Positions 1 through 7,005 of a DNA stretch of 8,367 bases are shown piece after piece. The notes beneath the pieces were generated by a model. It saw only the letters and a program-made list of their open reading frames with translations. It was not told the DNA's origin and searched no databases. Position 1 is the first letter of the stretch. Every line of letters starts with the position of its first letter. The position numbers and the translations under genes are program-made. The stretch is from Streptococcaceae bacterium (GTDB taxonomy: Bacteria > Bacillota > Bacilli > Lactobacillales > Streptococcaceae): assembly GCA_031259195.1 (NCBI GenBank), contig JAIRLR010000079.1:1-8367 (forward strand), in the 5' to 3' direction.

Positions 1-59
1 ATTGTTTTTGATTATAGCGCTGTTGTCTTCTGTAAACGTTTTTATATAACGCAATGATC

Positions 60-88
60 TTTACGAAGAAGTTACGGTTCGATATAAT
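60..88 (+). promoter_or_regulatory. Probable sigma-A promoter upstream of coaD
   Basis: A consensus -10 TATAAT lies at 83-88, with TTTACG (4 of 6 matches to TTGACA) at 60-65 and a 17-bp spacer. Transcription would start near base 95, giving a coaD leader of about 375 nt that contains the whole repeat element at 107-442. No better promoter was seen between the element and coaD. Bases 1-59 contain only short open stretches in frames 1 and 2 and no recognisable gene; they could be the tail of an upstream gene, but this cannot be supported. Confidence 0.5.
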
Positions 89-180
89 TCAATTATATTT
101 TAATAGATTAGACCTCTTGCGAAACTAGGACATGATTAAAAATTGTGTTCAATTTTTTCCGCAAATTGCTTAAAAATTAA

Positions 181-281
181 CCAAAAAACCTGTCGGGTTA
201 TTACAAGTTGTTTCAAGCTTTGCTTGATTACAACTTGTATAACGGGATTTCATCAATAGCAAGACAAGTTAACAGGTTCTA
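181..281 (+). repeat. Repeat module A, copy 1, with a long conserved hairpin
   Basis: This segment aligns with 2209-2306, including the identical block TCAAGCTTTGCTTGATTACA and the shared AACGGG.TTCATCAATAG stretch. Bases 197-243 fold into a long hairpin. GTTAT pairs with ATAAC and ACAAGTTGT (203-211) with ACAACTTGT (230-238), with one bulged T; an inner TCAAG/CTTGA stem closes a CTTTG loop. No T-run follows, so it is not an ordinary terminator. The module is also bracketed by aacctgt (188-194) and acaggtt (271-277). It could be part of a mobile element, a structured leader RNA, or both. Confidence 0.65.
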
Positions 282-388
282 AAACTAGATCTATAAAAAT
301 TGCGAACTGCCTTAATGATTGGCAAACAAAGTTTGACAGAGTTTAGATAAGGATGTACCTACTCAGTGCGCTTCTTTTTTCTTATCTC
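280..388 (+). repeat. Repeat module B, copy 1
   Basis: Bases 301-370 align closely with 2109-2177. The two share an 18-base identical run (AAGTTTGACAGAGTTTAG, 329-346) and the block ATGTACCTACT (353-363), followed by GTGCG. A GATAAG/CTTATC pair (346-351 with 381-386) encloses the conserved ATGTACCTACT segment. An alternative pairing of 302-309 with 364-371 is also possible (one mismatch) and excludes the first unless a pseudoknot forms. No coding potential was seen. The module follows module A, the reverse of the order before glnR. Confidence 0.6.
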
Positions 389-472
389 AGGAAAAAATTG
401 AACACAATTTTAATCATGGTCTAGTTTTAAGACAGATCTAATGATTGTAAATTATTTAGGAGATATTAAATA

Positions 473-958
473 ATGACTGAAAGAGTTGCTCTTTTTCCGG
501 GAAGTTTTGATTTATTAACAAACGGACATGTGAATATTATTAAACGAAGTGCAGGACTTTTTGATAGGTTGATTGCAGGGGTTTTTACAAATACAACCAA
601 AAAGCCCTTATTTAGTTCTCAGGAGAAAAAAATCATTATCGAAAATGTTGTTAAGCCTCTAGGAAACGTCAAAGTTCAGATTTTTGCAGAGCGGTTAACA
701 GTTGATATTGCTAAAAAAATTGGAGCACAATACCTTGTTCGCAGCATTCGGAATATGTATGATTATGAGTATGAGCGTGATATTGCACGCTTAAATCAAG
801 AGATATCAAAAACAGTAGAAACGGTGTTATTGTTGACTGATCCAGCTTTTGAACATTTAAGTTCCAGCATGTTAAAGGAAATTTATTTATTTGGTGGCGA
901 TATTTCTTCATATGTGCCAAAAGAAGTTCTTGATTGTCTGGATAAGAAACGGAGATAA
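473..958 (+). CDS. coaD: Phosphopantetheine adenylyltransferase (PPAT, CoaD)
   Basis: CoaD transfers AMP from ATP to 4'-phosphopantetheine, giving dephospho-CoA and pyrophosphate; it is the fourth step of cytosolic coenzyme A synthesis. The 161-residue length is normal. The nucleotidyltransferase signature is present: FPGSFD at 8-13, TNGH with catalytic His19, KKPLF at 43-47, R90 and R93 around the substrate loop, YEYE at 98-101, and HLSSS at 128-132 in place of the usual ISSS. Two positions depart from the usual family pattern: the Pro of GSFDPxTxGH is Leu14, and the Gly of the RGxR loop is Ser91. The catalytic residues are intact, so the enzyme is probably active. The ATG is preceded by AGGAGA (458-463) at 9 nt. 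The protease gene starts 4 nt after the stop, so the two should be co-transcribed. Confidence 0.96.
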   Translation: MTERVALFPGSFDLLTNGHVNIIKRSAGLFDRLIAGVFTNTTKKPLFSSQEKKIIIENVVKPLGNVKVQIFAERLTVDIAKKIGAQYLVRSIRNMYDYEYERDIARLNQEISKTVETVLLLTDPAFEHLSSSMLKEIYLFGGDISSYVPKEVLDCLDKKRR

Positions 959-962
959 GTAG

Positions 963-2015
963 TTGAAAAAACTATTTAAAAATCGCTTTTTAAGATTAGG
1001 TTTATTTATGTTAGCCATTTTTGTGATTTTAAATGTGCCGATCCCTCATTATTTGGTGGAGACTCCTGGTGGAGTAATAAACTTGCGTCCGCTGGTAATG
1101 GTCGATGGCAAAGAAGATATGCAAAAAGGTTCCTTTTACTTAACAGCCGTTGCTTCAAAAAAATTGTCTTTGCAAAGACTGATCCATGCTAAGTTTTTTT
1201 CTGACTTTGAGGTAATCCAGAAGGAAAAAGAAGTGCTGCAAGGAATGAAAAGTGAAGAGTATTGGCGGATGTTAAAGTATGTGTTAGATTCTTCGGAGAA
1301 TCTTGCAATTGATCAAGCAGCAAAGTTAGCAGGTATTCCTACAACTTTGAACTTTAAAGGCGTTTATGTAGTTAATGTTGAGAAAAAATCTAACTTTTAT
1401 GGCAAATTATCTATTGGCGATAAAATAACCAATATTGATGATAAATTTTTTGATAGTAGTAAAGAAATCGTTGATTATGTCCGATCTCAAAAAATAGGGA
1501 AAAGCGTAAAGCTAGCCTTTGAACGTGGTAATCAAAAAATTGAAGTTTCCGGGAAGTTAATCCAGATGGACAAGTCAAAAACACCGGGCATTGGTGTTGG
1601 GATTAGTGATTATACAACAATTGAGACAAAGATTCCGATCAAAATTAATGCTGGTGAAGTCGGAGGACCTTCAGGCGGTTTAATGTTTACTTTGCAAATT
1701 TATCAAATGCTTTCTGGCAAAGATTTAAGACATGGCAAAGCGATTGCTGGAACAGGGACAATGGAAAAAGACGGCAGTGTTGGTCGGATTGGCGGTATCG
1801 ATAAAAAAGTAGCGGCAGCAAATGCTAGTGGAGTGGAAATCTTTTTTACGCCTGATGATAAAATTTTGCCAGAGTGGAAAAAGAAAGATCCAACCTTAGT
1901 TTCAAATTACAAGGAAGCTAAGCGCGCTGCCAAAAAACTGGGAACCAAAATGAAAATCGTTCCGGTGAAAAAGATAAAGGATGCTGTAAATTATTTGGAG
2001 AATTTAAAATCTTAA
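963..2015 (+). CDS. sepM: Membrane-anchored PDZ/Lon-type serine protease (SepM/YlbL family)
   Basis: This is a 350-residue cell-surface protease. An N-terminal membrane anchor at about residues 11-29 (a basic start, then a hydrophobic stretch) is followed by a PDZ domain at roughly 130-200 (FKGVYVVNV, then GDKITNIDDK) and a Lon-like proteolytic domain at about 205-345. The catalytic dyad can be placed: Ser237 in GEVGGPSGG and, by alignment, Lys282 in RIGGIDKK. In streptococci SepM trims the competence peptide, and in Bacillus YlbL takes part in a DNA-damage checkpoint; the substrate here is unknown. Translation starts at TTG, chosen because GGAG (951-954), overlapping the end of coaD, lies 8 nt upstream and the frame then gives the expected MKK-plus-anchor start. 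No terminator separates the gene from the glnR promoter, so some readthrough is likely. Confidence 0.92.
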   Translation: MKKLFKNRFLRLGLFMLAIFVILNVPIPHYLVETPGGVINLRPLVMVDGKEDMQKGSFYLTAVASKKLSLQRLIHAKFFSDFEVIQKEKEVLQGMKSEEYWRMLKYVLDSSENLAIDQAAKLAGIPTTLNFKGVYVVNVEKKSNFYGKLSIGDKITNIDDKFFDSSKEIVDYVRSQKIGKSVKLAFERGNQKIEVSGKLIQMDKSKTPGIGVGISDYTTIETKIPIKINAGEVGGPSGGLMFTLQIYQMLSGKDLRHGKAIAGTGTMEKDGSVGRIGGIDKKVAAANASGVEIFFTPDDKILPEWKKKDPTLVSNYKEAKRAAKKLGTKMKIVPVKKIKDAVNYLENLKS

Positions 2016-2023
2016 AAGTTTAA

Positions 2024-2040
2024 TGTTATATTTTCTGACA
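2024..2040 (+). promoter_or_regulatory. GlnR operator upstream of glnRA
   Basis: The sequence TGTTATATTTTCTGACA fits the GlnR/TnrA consensus TGTNA-N7-TNACA at every specified base. It ends 7 bp before the -35 box and begins 9 bp after the protease stop codon, the position expected of the upstream glnRA operator in Bacillus and lactic acid bacteria. A second, imperfect site (TGTTA-N7-TGTTA, 2057-2073) lies between -35 and -10; only its first half fits. The operator predicts repression by GlnR when glutamine is abundant. Confidence 0.88.
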
Positions 2041-2047
2041 TGAATTA

Positions 2048-2076
2048 TTGACAGTTGTTATTTTAATTGTTAAACT
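2048..2076 (+). promoter_or_regulatory. glnRA promoter
   Basis: A perfect TTGACA -35 (2048-2053) and TAAACT -10 (2071-2076) are separated by 17 bp. Initiation would fall around 2083, almost exactly where the inverted-repeat element 2083-2306 begins, leaving a leader of about 245 nt before the glnR start. The GlnR operator lies directly upstream. Confidence 0.85.
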
Positions 2077-2082
2077 GAACCC

Positions 2083-2306
2083 TAGTACCTGTGAATGATC
2101 TCCGTAAGTGCGAATTGCCTTAACGAGTGTCTTACGAAGTTTGACAGAGTTTAGGCAAGATGTACCTACTTGGTGCGAATTTTTAGGTAATTTTTTACCT
2201 TTCTTTGTCAAAAGGCCTGTCTAAGTTCTTTACGATTTGTTCAAGCTTTGCTTGATTACACTTGGTAAACGGGGTTCATCAATAGAGAGATCGTTCACAA
2301 GTTCTA
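2083..2306. repeat. Non-coding inverted-repeat element in the glnRA 5' leader (modules B then A)
   Basis: The end at 2083-2102 and the reverse complement of 2287-2306 match at 17 of 20 bases (pattern TAGnACnTGTGAAnGATCTC), and both ends carry a terminal TA. Inside are module B (about 2103-2185) and module A (2209-2306), paralogous to the modules before coaD but in the opposite order. Module B contains the AAGTTTGACAGAGTTTAG run, ATGTACCTACT and a 9-bp direct repeat GTGCGAATT (2108-2116, 2173-2181). A small hairpin AGGTAA-TTTT-TTACCT (2185-2200) lies between the modules. Module A keeps the TCAAG/CTTGA loop stem and an outer TTTAC/GTAAA pairing (2229-2233 with 2265-2269). No ORF is supported on either strand. 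It ends 10 bp before the glnR ribosome binding site, so it should be transcribed as most of the glnRA leader. Confidence 0.7.
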
Positions 2307-2327
2307 TCAATTTTTGGAGGGGTTCAG

Positions 2328-2717
2328 ATGTCCGAAAAAGAGTTGCGTCGTTCGATGTCTGTGTTTCCAATTGGGACGGTGATGAAACTAACTGACTTAT
2401 CGGCTCGTCAGATTCGTTATTATGAAGAGCAGCATTTAATTCATCCAGAGCGTAGTGAAGGTAATCGTCGTTTATATTCACTAAAAGATATCGATGCCTT
2501 ACTTGAGATTAAAGATTATTTATCCGATGGGTTAAATATGGCAGGAATTAAGCATTTATTAGAAAAAAAGTTGCAAGCTCAAAAAAAAGCTCAGGAGCAG
2601 GCTAGGAAGACATTGACAGATGAAGATGTTCGCCGTATTTTTCGTAATGAGTTTCTTCAACAAGGTGGCTTTGTTCATGAAGAAAGATCTGGATTTGGCA
2701 ATTCACGGTTACTGTAG
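2328..2717 (+). CDS. glnR: GlnR, MerR-family repressor of glutamine metabolism
   Basis: This 129-residue regulator binds TGTNA-N7-TNACA operators and represses glnRA and other nitrogen genes; in the known family, feedback-inhibited glutamine synthetase stimulates its binding. The N-terminal winged-helix domain (about 14-80) has the typical GlnR sequence: SVFPIGTVMKLTDLSARQIR, then YYEE, and SEGNRRLYS at the wing. The lysine- and glutamine-rich stretch at 81-95 is a likely helical linker. The C-terminal segment (96-129, with RRIFRNEFLQQGGF) matches the region that autoinhibits dimerisation in Bacillus GlnR. The ATG is set by GGAGGGG (2316-2322) at 5 to 7 nt. glnA follows after 40 nt with no terminator, and a matching operator lies upstream at 2024-2040, supporting autoregulation. 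Confidence 0.96.
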   Translation: MSEKELRRSMSVFPIGTVMKLTDLSARQIRYYEEQHLIHPERSEGNRRLYSLKDIDALLEIKDYLSDGLNMAGIKHLLEKKLQAQKKAQEQARKTLTDEDVRRIFRNEFLQQGGFVHEERSGFGNSRLL

Positions 2718-2757
2718 TTTTTAATCGTGATATATAAAGAAAGTAGGTAAAGTGTAA

Positions 2758-4104
2758 ATGGTGTCTAAAACAAGAACAGCAGCAGATATTCGTCGTGAAA
2801 TTAAAGAAGAGGGAGTAACATTTCTACGTTTGATGTTCACAGATATTCTGGGAACACTGAAAAATGTGGAAGTTCCTGCAACTGAGGAGCAGTTGGACAA
2901 AATCTTTGAAAATAAGATGATGTTTGATGGTTCGTCCATTGAAGGATTTGTGCGGATTAATGAGTCAGATATGTATTTATATCCAGATTTTTCAACGTGG
3001 ATTGTTTTTCCTTGGGAGTCTGAGCATGGGAAAGTTGCTGGTTTAATTTGCGATGTTTACAATCCAGACGGTACATCTTTTGTAGGAGATCCTCGTGGCA
3101 ACTTAAAACGAGCGCTAGATAGTATGAAAAAAGTAGGATTTACTTCTTTTAATCTTGGGCCAGAACCAGAATTTTTCTTGTTTAAACTTGATGCAGATGG
3201 AAAAACTACATTGGAAGTTAATGATCACGGTGGTTATTTTGACTTGGCGCCAACAGATTTGGCGGAGGACATCCGCCATGAGATTGTTAATACCTTAACT
3301 GAGCTAGGTTTTGAAGTTGAAGCATCACACCATGAAGTAGCCATTGGTCAGCATGAAATCGATTTCAAATACGCAAATGCTTTAGAGGCTTGTGATAATA
3401 TTCAATTATTTAAGTTAGTCGTGAAAACGATCGCTCGAAAATATGGACTGCACGCAACCTTTATGGCGAAACCTAAGTTTGGCATTAATGGAAGTGGTAT
3501 GCACTGTAATATGTCATTATTTAAAGATGGCAAGAATGTTTTCTGGGATAAAAATGATGAAATGGAATTATCACAAACAGCTTATCGTTTCTTAGGCGGC
3601 TTGATTAAACATGCGCGTAGCTTTACGGCAATCACTAATCCTACTGTCAATTCCTATAAGCGCTTAGTGCCAGGCTATGAAGCACCAGTTTATGTTGCAT
3701 GGGCAGGAAGGAATCGTTCGCCATTAATTCGCGTGCCAGCTGCTCGTGGTATGTCGACGCGTTTAGAGTTGCGCTCAGTTGATCCAACAGCCAATCCTTA
3801 CTTAGCTTTAGCAGTATTGCTTGAATGTGGATTGGATGGCATCAAAGAAAAAATGCCAGCACCAGACCCTGTTGAAGTGAATATTTACGCAATAACCGAT
3901 GAAGAACGCATTGCTGCAGGGATTAAAGATTTACCATCTACTTTACGTAATGCAGTGAAATCATTACAAAAAGATGAAATTGTGATCAATGCTTTAGGCC
4001 ATCATATCTATGAAAATTTTGTTGAAGCTAAAAAGATAGAATGGACAGCTTATGCACAAACTGTATCACAATGGGAACAAGAAACTTACTTAGAACTATA
4101 TTAA
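2758..4104 (+). CDS. glnA: Glutamine synthetase type I (GSI-alpha)
   Basis: GlnA makes glutamine from glutamate and ammonia using ATP, as a cytosolic dodecamer. The 448 residues match the Bacillus-type enzyme in length and order. DGSSIEGF (57-64) opens the metal and nucleotide region, GPEPEFFLF (134-142), [13 protein letters not shown] (191-203) and [12 protein letters not shown] (238-249) supply metal and substrate ligands, and [17 protein letters not shown] (294-310) and NRSPLIRVP (319-327) complete the glutamate and ATP sites. Arg66 in EGFVRI and Glu308 in PGYEAP correspond to Bacillus residues (R62, E304) known for feedback control by glutamine. There is no adenylylation-site sequence of the GSI-beta type, in line with regulation by feedback and GlnR. 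It is the second gene of the glnRA operon; a GTAGG ribosome binding site precedes the ATG. Confidence 0.97.
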   Translation: MVSKTRTAADIRREIKEEGVTFLRLMFTDILGTLKNVEVPATEEQLDKIFENKMMFDGSSIEGFVRINESDMYLYPDFSTWIVFPWESEHGKVAGLICDVYNPDGTSFVGDPRGNLKRALDSMKKVGFTSFNLGPEPEFFLFKLDADGKTTLEVNDHGGYFDLAPTDLAEDIRHEIVNTLTELGFEVEASHHEVAIGQHEIDFKYANALEACDNIQLFKLVVKTIARKYGLHATFMAKPKFGINGSGMHCNMSLFKDGKNVFWDKNDEMELSQTAYRFLGGLIKHARSFTAITNPTVNSYKRLVPGYEAPVYVAWAGRNRSPLIRVPAARGMSTRLELRSVDPTANPYLALAVLLECGLDGIKEKMPAPDPVEVNIYAITDEERIAAGIKDLPSTLRNAVKSLQKDEIVINALGHHIYENFVEAKKIEWTAYAQTVSQWEQETYLELY

Positions 4105-4159
4105 ACCTCCTTAAAATCTTACGTATTATGCAGAATTTACTGAAAAATTGCTCAAGCTT

Positions 4160-4223
4160 CTAAGAACCTGTTAACAAGTTTTTAGTAATTCCTAGAATTT
4201 TTATACTAACTCCACAATTCTAG
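4160..4223. terminator. Candidate terminator region between the convergent glnA and bacteriocin operons
   Basis: Two inverted repeats lie between converging genes. CTAAGAAC (4160-4167) pairs with GTTTTTAG (4178-4185) around a 10-nt loop, including one G-U pair. CTAGAATT (4192-4199) pairs perfectly with AATTCTAG (4216-4223), the latter inside the 3' end of the ABC ATPase gene. Neither has a long GC-rich stem followed by a clean T-run, so efficiency is uncertain. The stop of glnA is at 4104 and the ATPase stop at 4201 on the other strand. Confidence 0.35.
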
Positions 4224-4833
4224 AACAATTTTTAGAAACTTCTGGATCATGTGTGACGATAACAATGGTTTTACCCTCTTTGTTTATTTTTTTTAACAAA
4301 TTTAACACCTCATCTCGATTCTTGGAATCTAGGGAACCGGTAGGTTCATCGGCCAAAATAATTTCACTTGGTTTGATCAATACCCTTGCAATGGCTACTC
4401 TTTGTTGTTCTCCGCCAGAGAGTTCATGTACTTTTCTTTTTTCGTACCTTTTTAAACCAACTTTTCCCAAAGCAGACGATATGAGTCTTTGTTTATCCTT
4501 CTTGTTAATTTTTTTATATTTTAAAGCAATTTGTAAATTTTCTTCCACTGTCTCTGTTTCAATTAAAGCAAAATTCTGAAATAAATAGCTTATTTTCTCG
4601 CGAATATTTTTTGAAGCTTTTTTTGTATTCGTTTTGATATTTTTCTCTCCCCAAAATAAATATTCTCCCGAATCAAAATCTTCGATTAAACCTAAAATAT
4701 TTAACAATGTCGATTTTCCTGAGCCACTTGAACCGACCAAAGCAATCATTTCTCCAGCATTAATGGCAAGGTTGAACTGATTAAATATTTGCTTCTTGCC
4801 AAATTTTTTTCCTAAATTAGTTAATTTTATCAT
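4201..4833 (-). CDS. ABC transporter ATPase of the lactococcin 972-type cassette
   Basis: This is a 210-residue cytoplasmic ATPase that should power the membrane protein encoded just upstream. All nucleotide-binding motifs are intact: Walker A GSSGSGKST (34-42), Q-loop glutamine in YLFQN (Gln86), signature LSGGEQQR (138-145), Walker B IILADEP (158-164) with catalytic Glu163, D-loop SLD, and switch His195 in VTHD. The short single-domain form, close to LolD/MacB ATPases, is typical of ATPases paired with bacteriocin-associated membrane proteins. Its ATG lies 2 nt after the stop of the 712-residue gene, and its ribosome binding site (AAGGGAG) lies within the end of that gene, so translational coupling is likely. 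Export of the bacteriocin or self-protection are the possible roles; sequence alone does not decide. Confidence 0.93.
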   Translation of the reverse strand: MIKLTNLGKKFGKKQIFNQFNLAINAGEMIALVGSSGSGKSTLLNILGLIEDFDSGEYLFWGEKNIKTNTKKASKNIREKISYLFQNFALIETETVEENLQIALKYKKINKKDKQRLISSALGKVGLKRYEKRKVHELSGGEQQRVAIARVLIKPSEIILADEPTGSLDSKNRDEVLNLLKKINKEGKTIVIVTHDPEVSKNCSRIVELV

Positions 4834-4835
4834 TG

Positions 4836-6974
4836 TTATTCTCCCTTAAGTAAAGATACTAAATTTTTCTTCTCTTTACGAATAATTGTTAAAATGATTA
4901 TGATCACTTCAAACAAAATAATTGTTAGAGCCATCGGCATAACAAGCAGCGACTTGCCAAATAAACAAATCGTCAAAATTTGTATAAAATAAAAACCAAA
5001 AATTAAACTAAATTCAATTTTGTAGCGATCAAACATTTTAACTCCTAATAATCGCTCAACGGAAAGTTTTTTCTTTTTACTTTGAATAATGCAAATAAGT
5101 AAGAAAATCAAAGCAAAAATATCTAATAAGAAGACAAAAAGTAAAATTACACTAAAAAGGAAGATCGTCATTTTATAAGACGTAATATAGTTGCCAATGA
5201 TTGAATTAACTGTTGAAAATTTTACATTTATGTTATTTTTCTGCATCAATTTTTTTATTTTTTCGCGATTTTTTTTAGAATTAATAATTTTAATGGGACA
5301 ATTTTCACCAGTAGTATTACAAGCGGTTTGCTCACCAATAGTCATGTTACTTTGATTAAACAACATAAAAATAGGTTTTTTAAAAAATTTTTTATACTCT
5401 GAATTATATGAAAAAACAGAAAAATGATTATCATTGTAGTAAATCAAACGCACCGGTAGTTCTTCAATTTTTTTCTTTTCTCTTTCTTGGGAAATTAAAT
5501 TGCTAAAAAGAAGATGCTGACAAAAATATTTCATTTTTGCCCCATTCTTGCGAAAAGAGTTTGGAACTAAAAATTCTCGAATATCATCCTTTGCCGGATT
5601 GTGTTTTATAGGTAAGGTCTTTAAGAAATGATTATTGATGGTCATTACTTCGTATTTTTCTCCAGATTTGAAAATATTCTTTTTTTGGTTCTTTCCTTCT
5701 ACGACTAAGTTTTTATTTGGATCTACCACTTTGCTGTGAATATACATTGCCTTAGTTTTTTTTTCTAAATTTTTAAAAAATCTGGTGAATTTTTTTTCAT
5801 ATTCAAAATTATTAAGTAAAAAATTTTGATTGTCCTCTTCAGATAAATGAACAAATTCAACAGTTAACAACTTTCCATTATCCTGCCAAGCTTTATTTAA
5901 TTGATATTGCTTAAATAAGTCATCAAATAGAACTGAAATTTGAAATAACAATAAAGTGGAAAATAAAGCAAGTAAAATTTTAACCACAAAGCAGGAAATA
6001 TTCCCATATTTAAAATCCAAAAATTGTTTTAACATTTGGCTGATAGTTACTTTTTTGATGATCAAATAAGTAAAACTATTAGCCATAAAAAAGATCATAA
6101 AAATCAATATTTGGGCTAAAAATAATGTTATTAAAAAACCTTCTGGTAGATAGTTAAAATATAAAATAATTCCTAAATTCACTAAAAAACAAGTTCCTAT
6201 TAATAAAATTGCATTTTTTTGGATAAAGTCTTTAAAAATAGTAAAATCACTTATACCATTTAATTTTTTAACCCCAATGCTTTTTATTTCCATCAAAGGA
6301 GCGTAAACTGTTACAATAACCAACACCAAAAAAGAAAGAATTATAATTAAAGCAAAAAGCATTGTATATCTGTTGATTAACCCAAGAGTACCAGAAGTAG
6401 GATTAGTTAACAGCTCTTTTTTATCTACTTGAAAAAAAGTACTTAGCTTGTTAACAATTCTTTCTTTATTGAGATTTTTTGTCGATACTACCGAATAAAT
6501 TCCATTTAAAGATTTACTTGAATCCAAATAATAATTCTCTAATGATTGTAAAAAAATCTTATTCTTTTTAACAAAAGTAAGAAGCCTTCCTACTTGATGT
6601 TTACTCTTCATATCAAAGCTAGCATAGGTATTTTTATTATTTTTAAATAAATCTTTATTTTGAAGAGAGAATCGTTGAAAAGGAAAACTTTCCTTATCAA
6701 ACATCACTGATTTAACTATGGTTTCATCCTTATCATTGAGATAATCCGTTTTAAAAATTGAAACTTTTTCTTCTTTTGATAACTTTGCTAAAAAAGTTAA
6801 TTCTTCGGAAATTGTTCGCTGTGATGATTGCTTGATATAAAAACGAAACGAAGAATTAGGAATCATTTCAATTGATCTAAGCCTTATTTCATCCTTAATT
6901 TGATAAACATTAATAATTAATAAAGCAGAATAAAAAACAAAAAATAACAGGCATAATGATACTATTTTTCTCAT
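4836..6974 (-). CDS. Bacteriocin-associated polytopic membrane protein (putative lactococcin 972 immunity/ABC permease)
   Basis: The protein has 712 residues and about eight membrane segments: roughly 4-24, 202-224, 255-275, 279-307, 328-349, 602-630, 655-672 and 676-698. Two large regions lie between them, about 25-200 and 350-600, probably extracellular by analogy with FtsX/MacB-type permeases. Short basic stretches after a membrane segment (KSIGVKKLNG at 231-240; KKLSVERLLGVKMFDR at 635-650) resemble the coupling-helix region where FtsX-like permeases meet their ATPase. The size, topology and place between a lactococcin 972-like gene and its ATPase match the family annotated as bacteriocin-associated integral membrane protein, assumed to give immunity. 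Cys552 and Cys559 in the second loop could form a disulfide. The ATG is preceded by AAGGGAAG. The gene is very AT- and Lys-rich compared with coaD or glnA, in keeping with an accessory origin. Confidence 0.85.
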   Translation of the reverse strand: MRKIVSLCLLFFVFYSALLIINVYQIKDEIRLRSIEMIPNSSFRFYIKQSSQRTISEELTFLAKLSKEEKVSIFKTDYLNDKDETIVKSVMFDKESFPFQRFSLQNKDLFKNNKNTYASFDMKSKHQVGRLLTFVKKNKIFLQSLENYYLDSSKSLNGIYSVVSTKNLNKERIVNKLSTFFQVDKKELLTNPTSGTLGLINRYTMLFALIIILSFLVLVIVTVYAPLMEIKSIGVKKLNGISDFTIFKDFIQKNAILLIGTCFLVNLGIILYFNYLPEGFLITLFLAQILIFMIFFMANSFTYLIIKKVTISQMLKQFLDFKYGNISCFVVKILLALFSTLLLFQISVLFDDLFKQYQLNKAWQDNGKLLTVEFVHLSEEDNQNFLLNNFEYEKKFTRFFKNLEKKTKAMYIHSKVVDPNKNLVVEGKNQKKNIFKSGEKYEVMTINNHFLKTLPIKHNPAKDDIREFLVPNSFRKNGAKMKYFCQHLLFSNLISQEREKKKIEELPVRLIYYNDNHFSVFSYNSEYKKFFKKPIFMLFNQSNMTIGEQTACNTTGENCPIKIINSKKNREKIKKLMQKNNINVKFSTVNSIIGNYITSYKMTIFLFSVILLFVFLLDIFALIFLLICIIQSKKKKLSVERLLGVKMFDRYKIEFSLIFGFYFIQILTICLFGKSLLVMPMALTIILFEVIIIILTIIRKEKKNLVSLLKGE

Positions 6975-7005
6975 TTTATTTCTTCCCTTATTTTTATTTA
7001 GATAA

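Larger units (their letters stand above)
107..442. repeat. Non-coding element with about 53-bp inverted-repeat arms (MITE-like), before coaD
   Basis: The arm at 107-160 and the reverse complement of 390-442 match at about 45 of 54 positions; the inner 22-23 bases (ending in ATTGTGTTCAATTTTTTCC) differ only by one base in an A-run. The outer tips read gacctcttgcg and, in reverse complement, gatctgtctta. They are flanked by TA on both sides (109-110, 439-440), as a TA target duplication would look. No ORF lies inside. The interior carries module A (181-281) and module B (280-388), both found again before glnR. The arms make it look like a miniature inverted-repeat transposable element, although a long RNA hairpin in the coaD leader would look the same. 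I do not recognise a named repeat family. Confidence 0.7.

Noticed and set aside
2026..2211. Minus-strand 61-codon frame in the glnRA leader
   Set aside because: It overlaps the GlnR operator, the promoter and module B, which explain the sequence better; no recognisable protein.
2083..2306. T-box or known amino-acid riboswitch in the glnRA leader
   Set aside because: No T-box motif (AGGGTGGnACCGCG) and no strong terminator before glnR; the inverted-repeat ends and the copy before coaD point to a repeat element.
2230..2481. Minus-strand 83-codon frame overlapping glnR
   Set aside because: It is antisense to the conserved N-terminal half of glnR and covers part of the leader repeat; no ribosome binding site or known domain.
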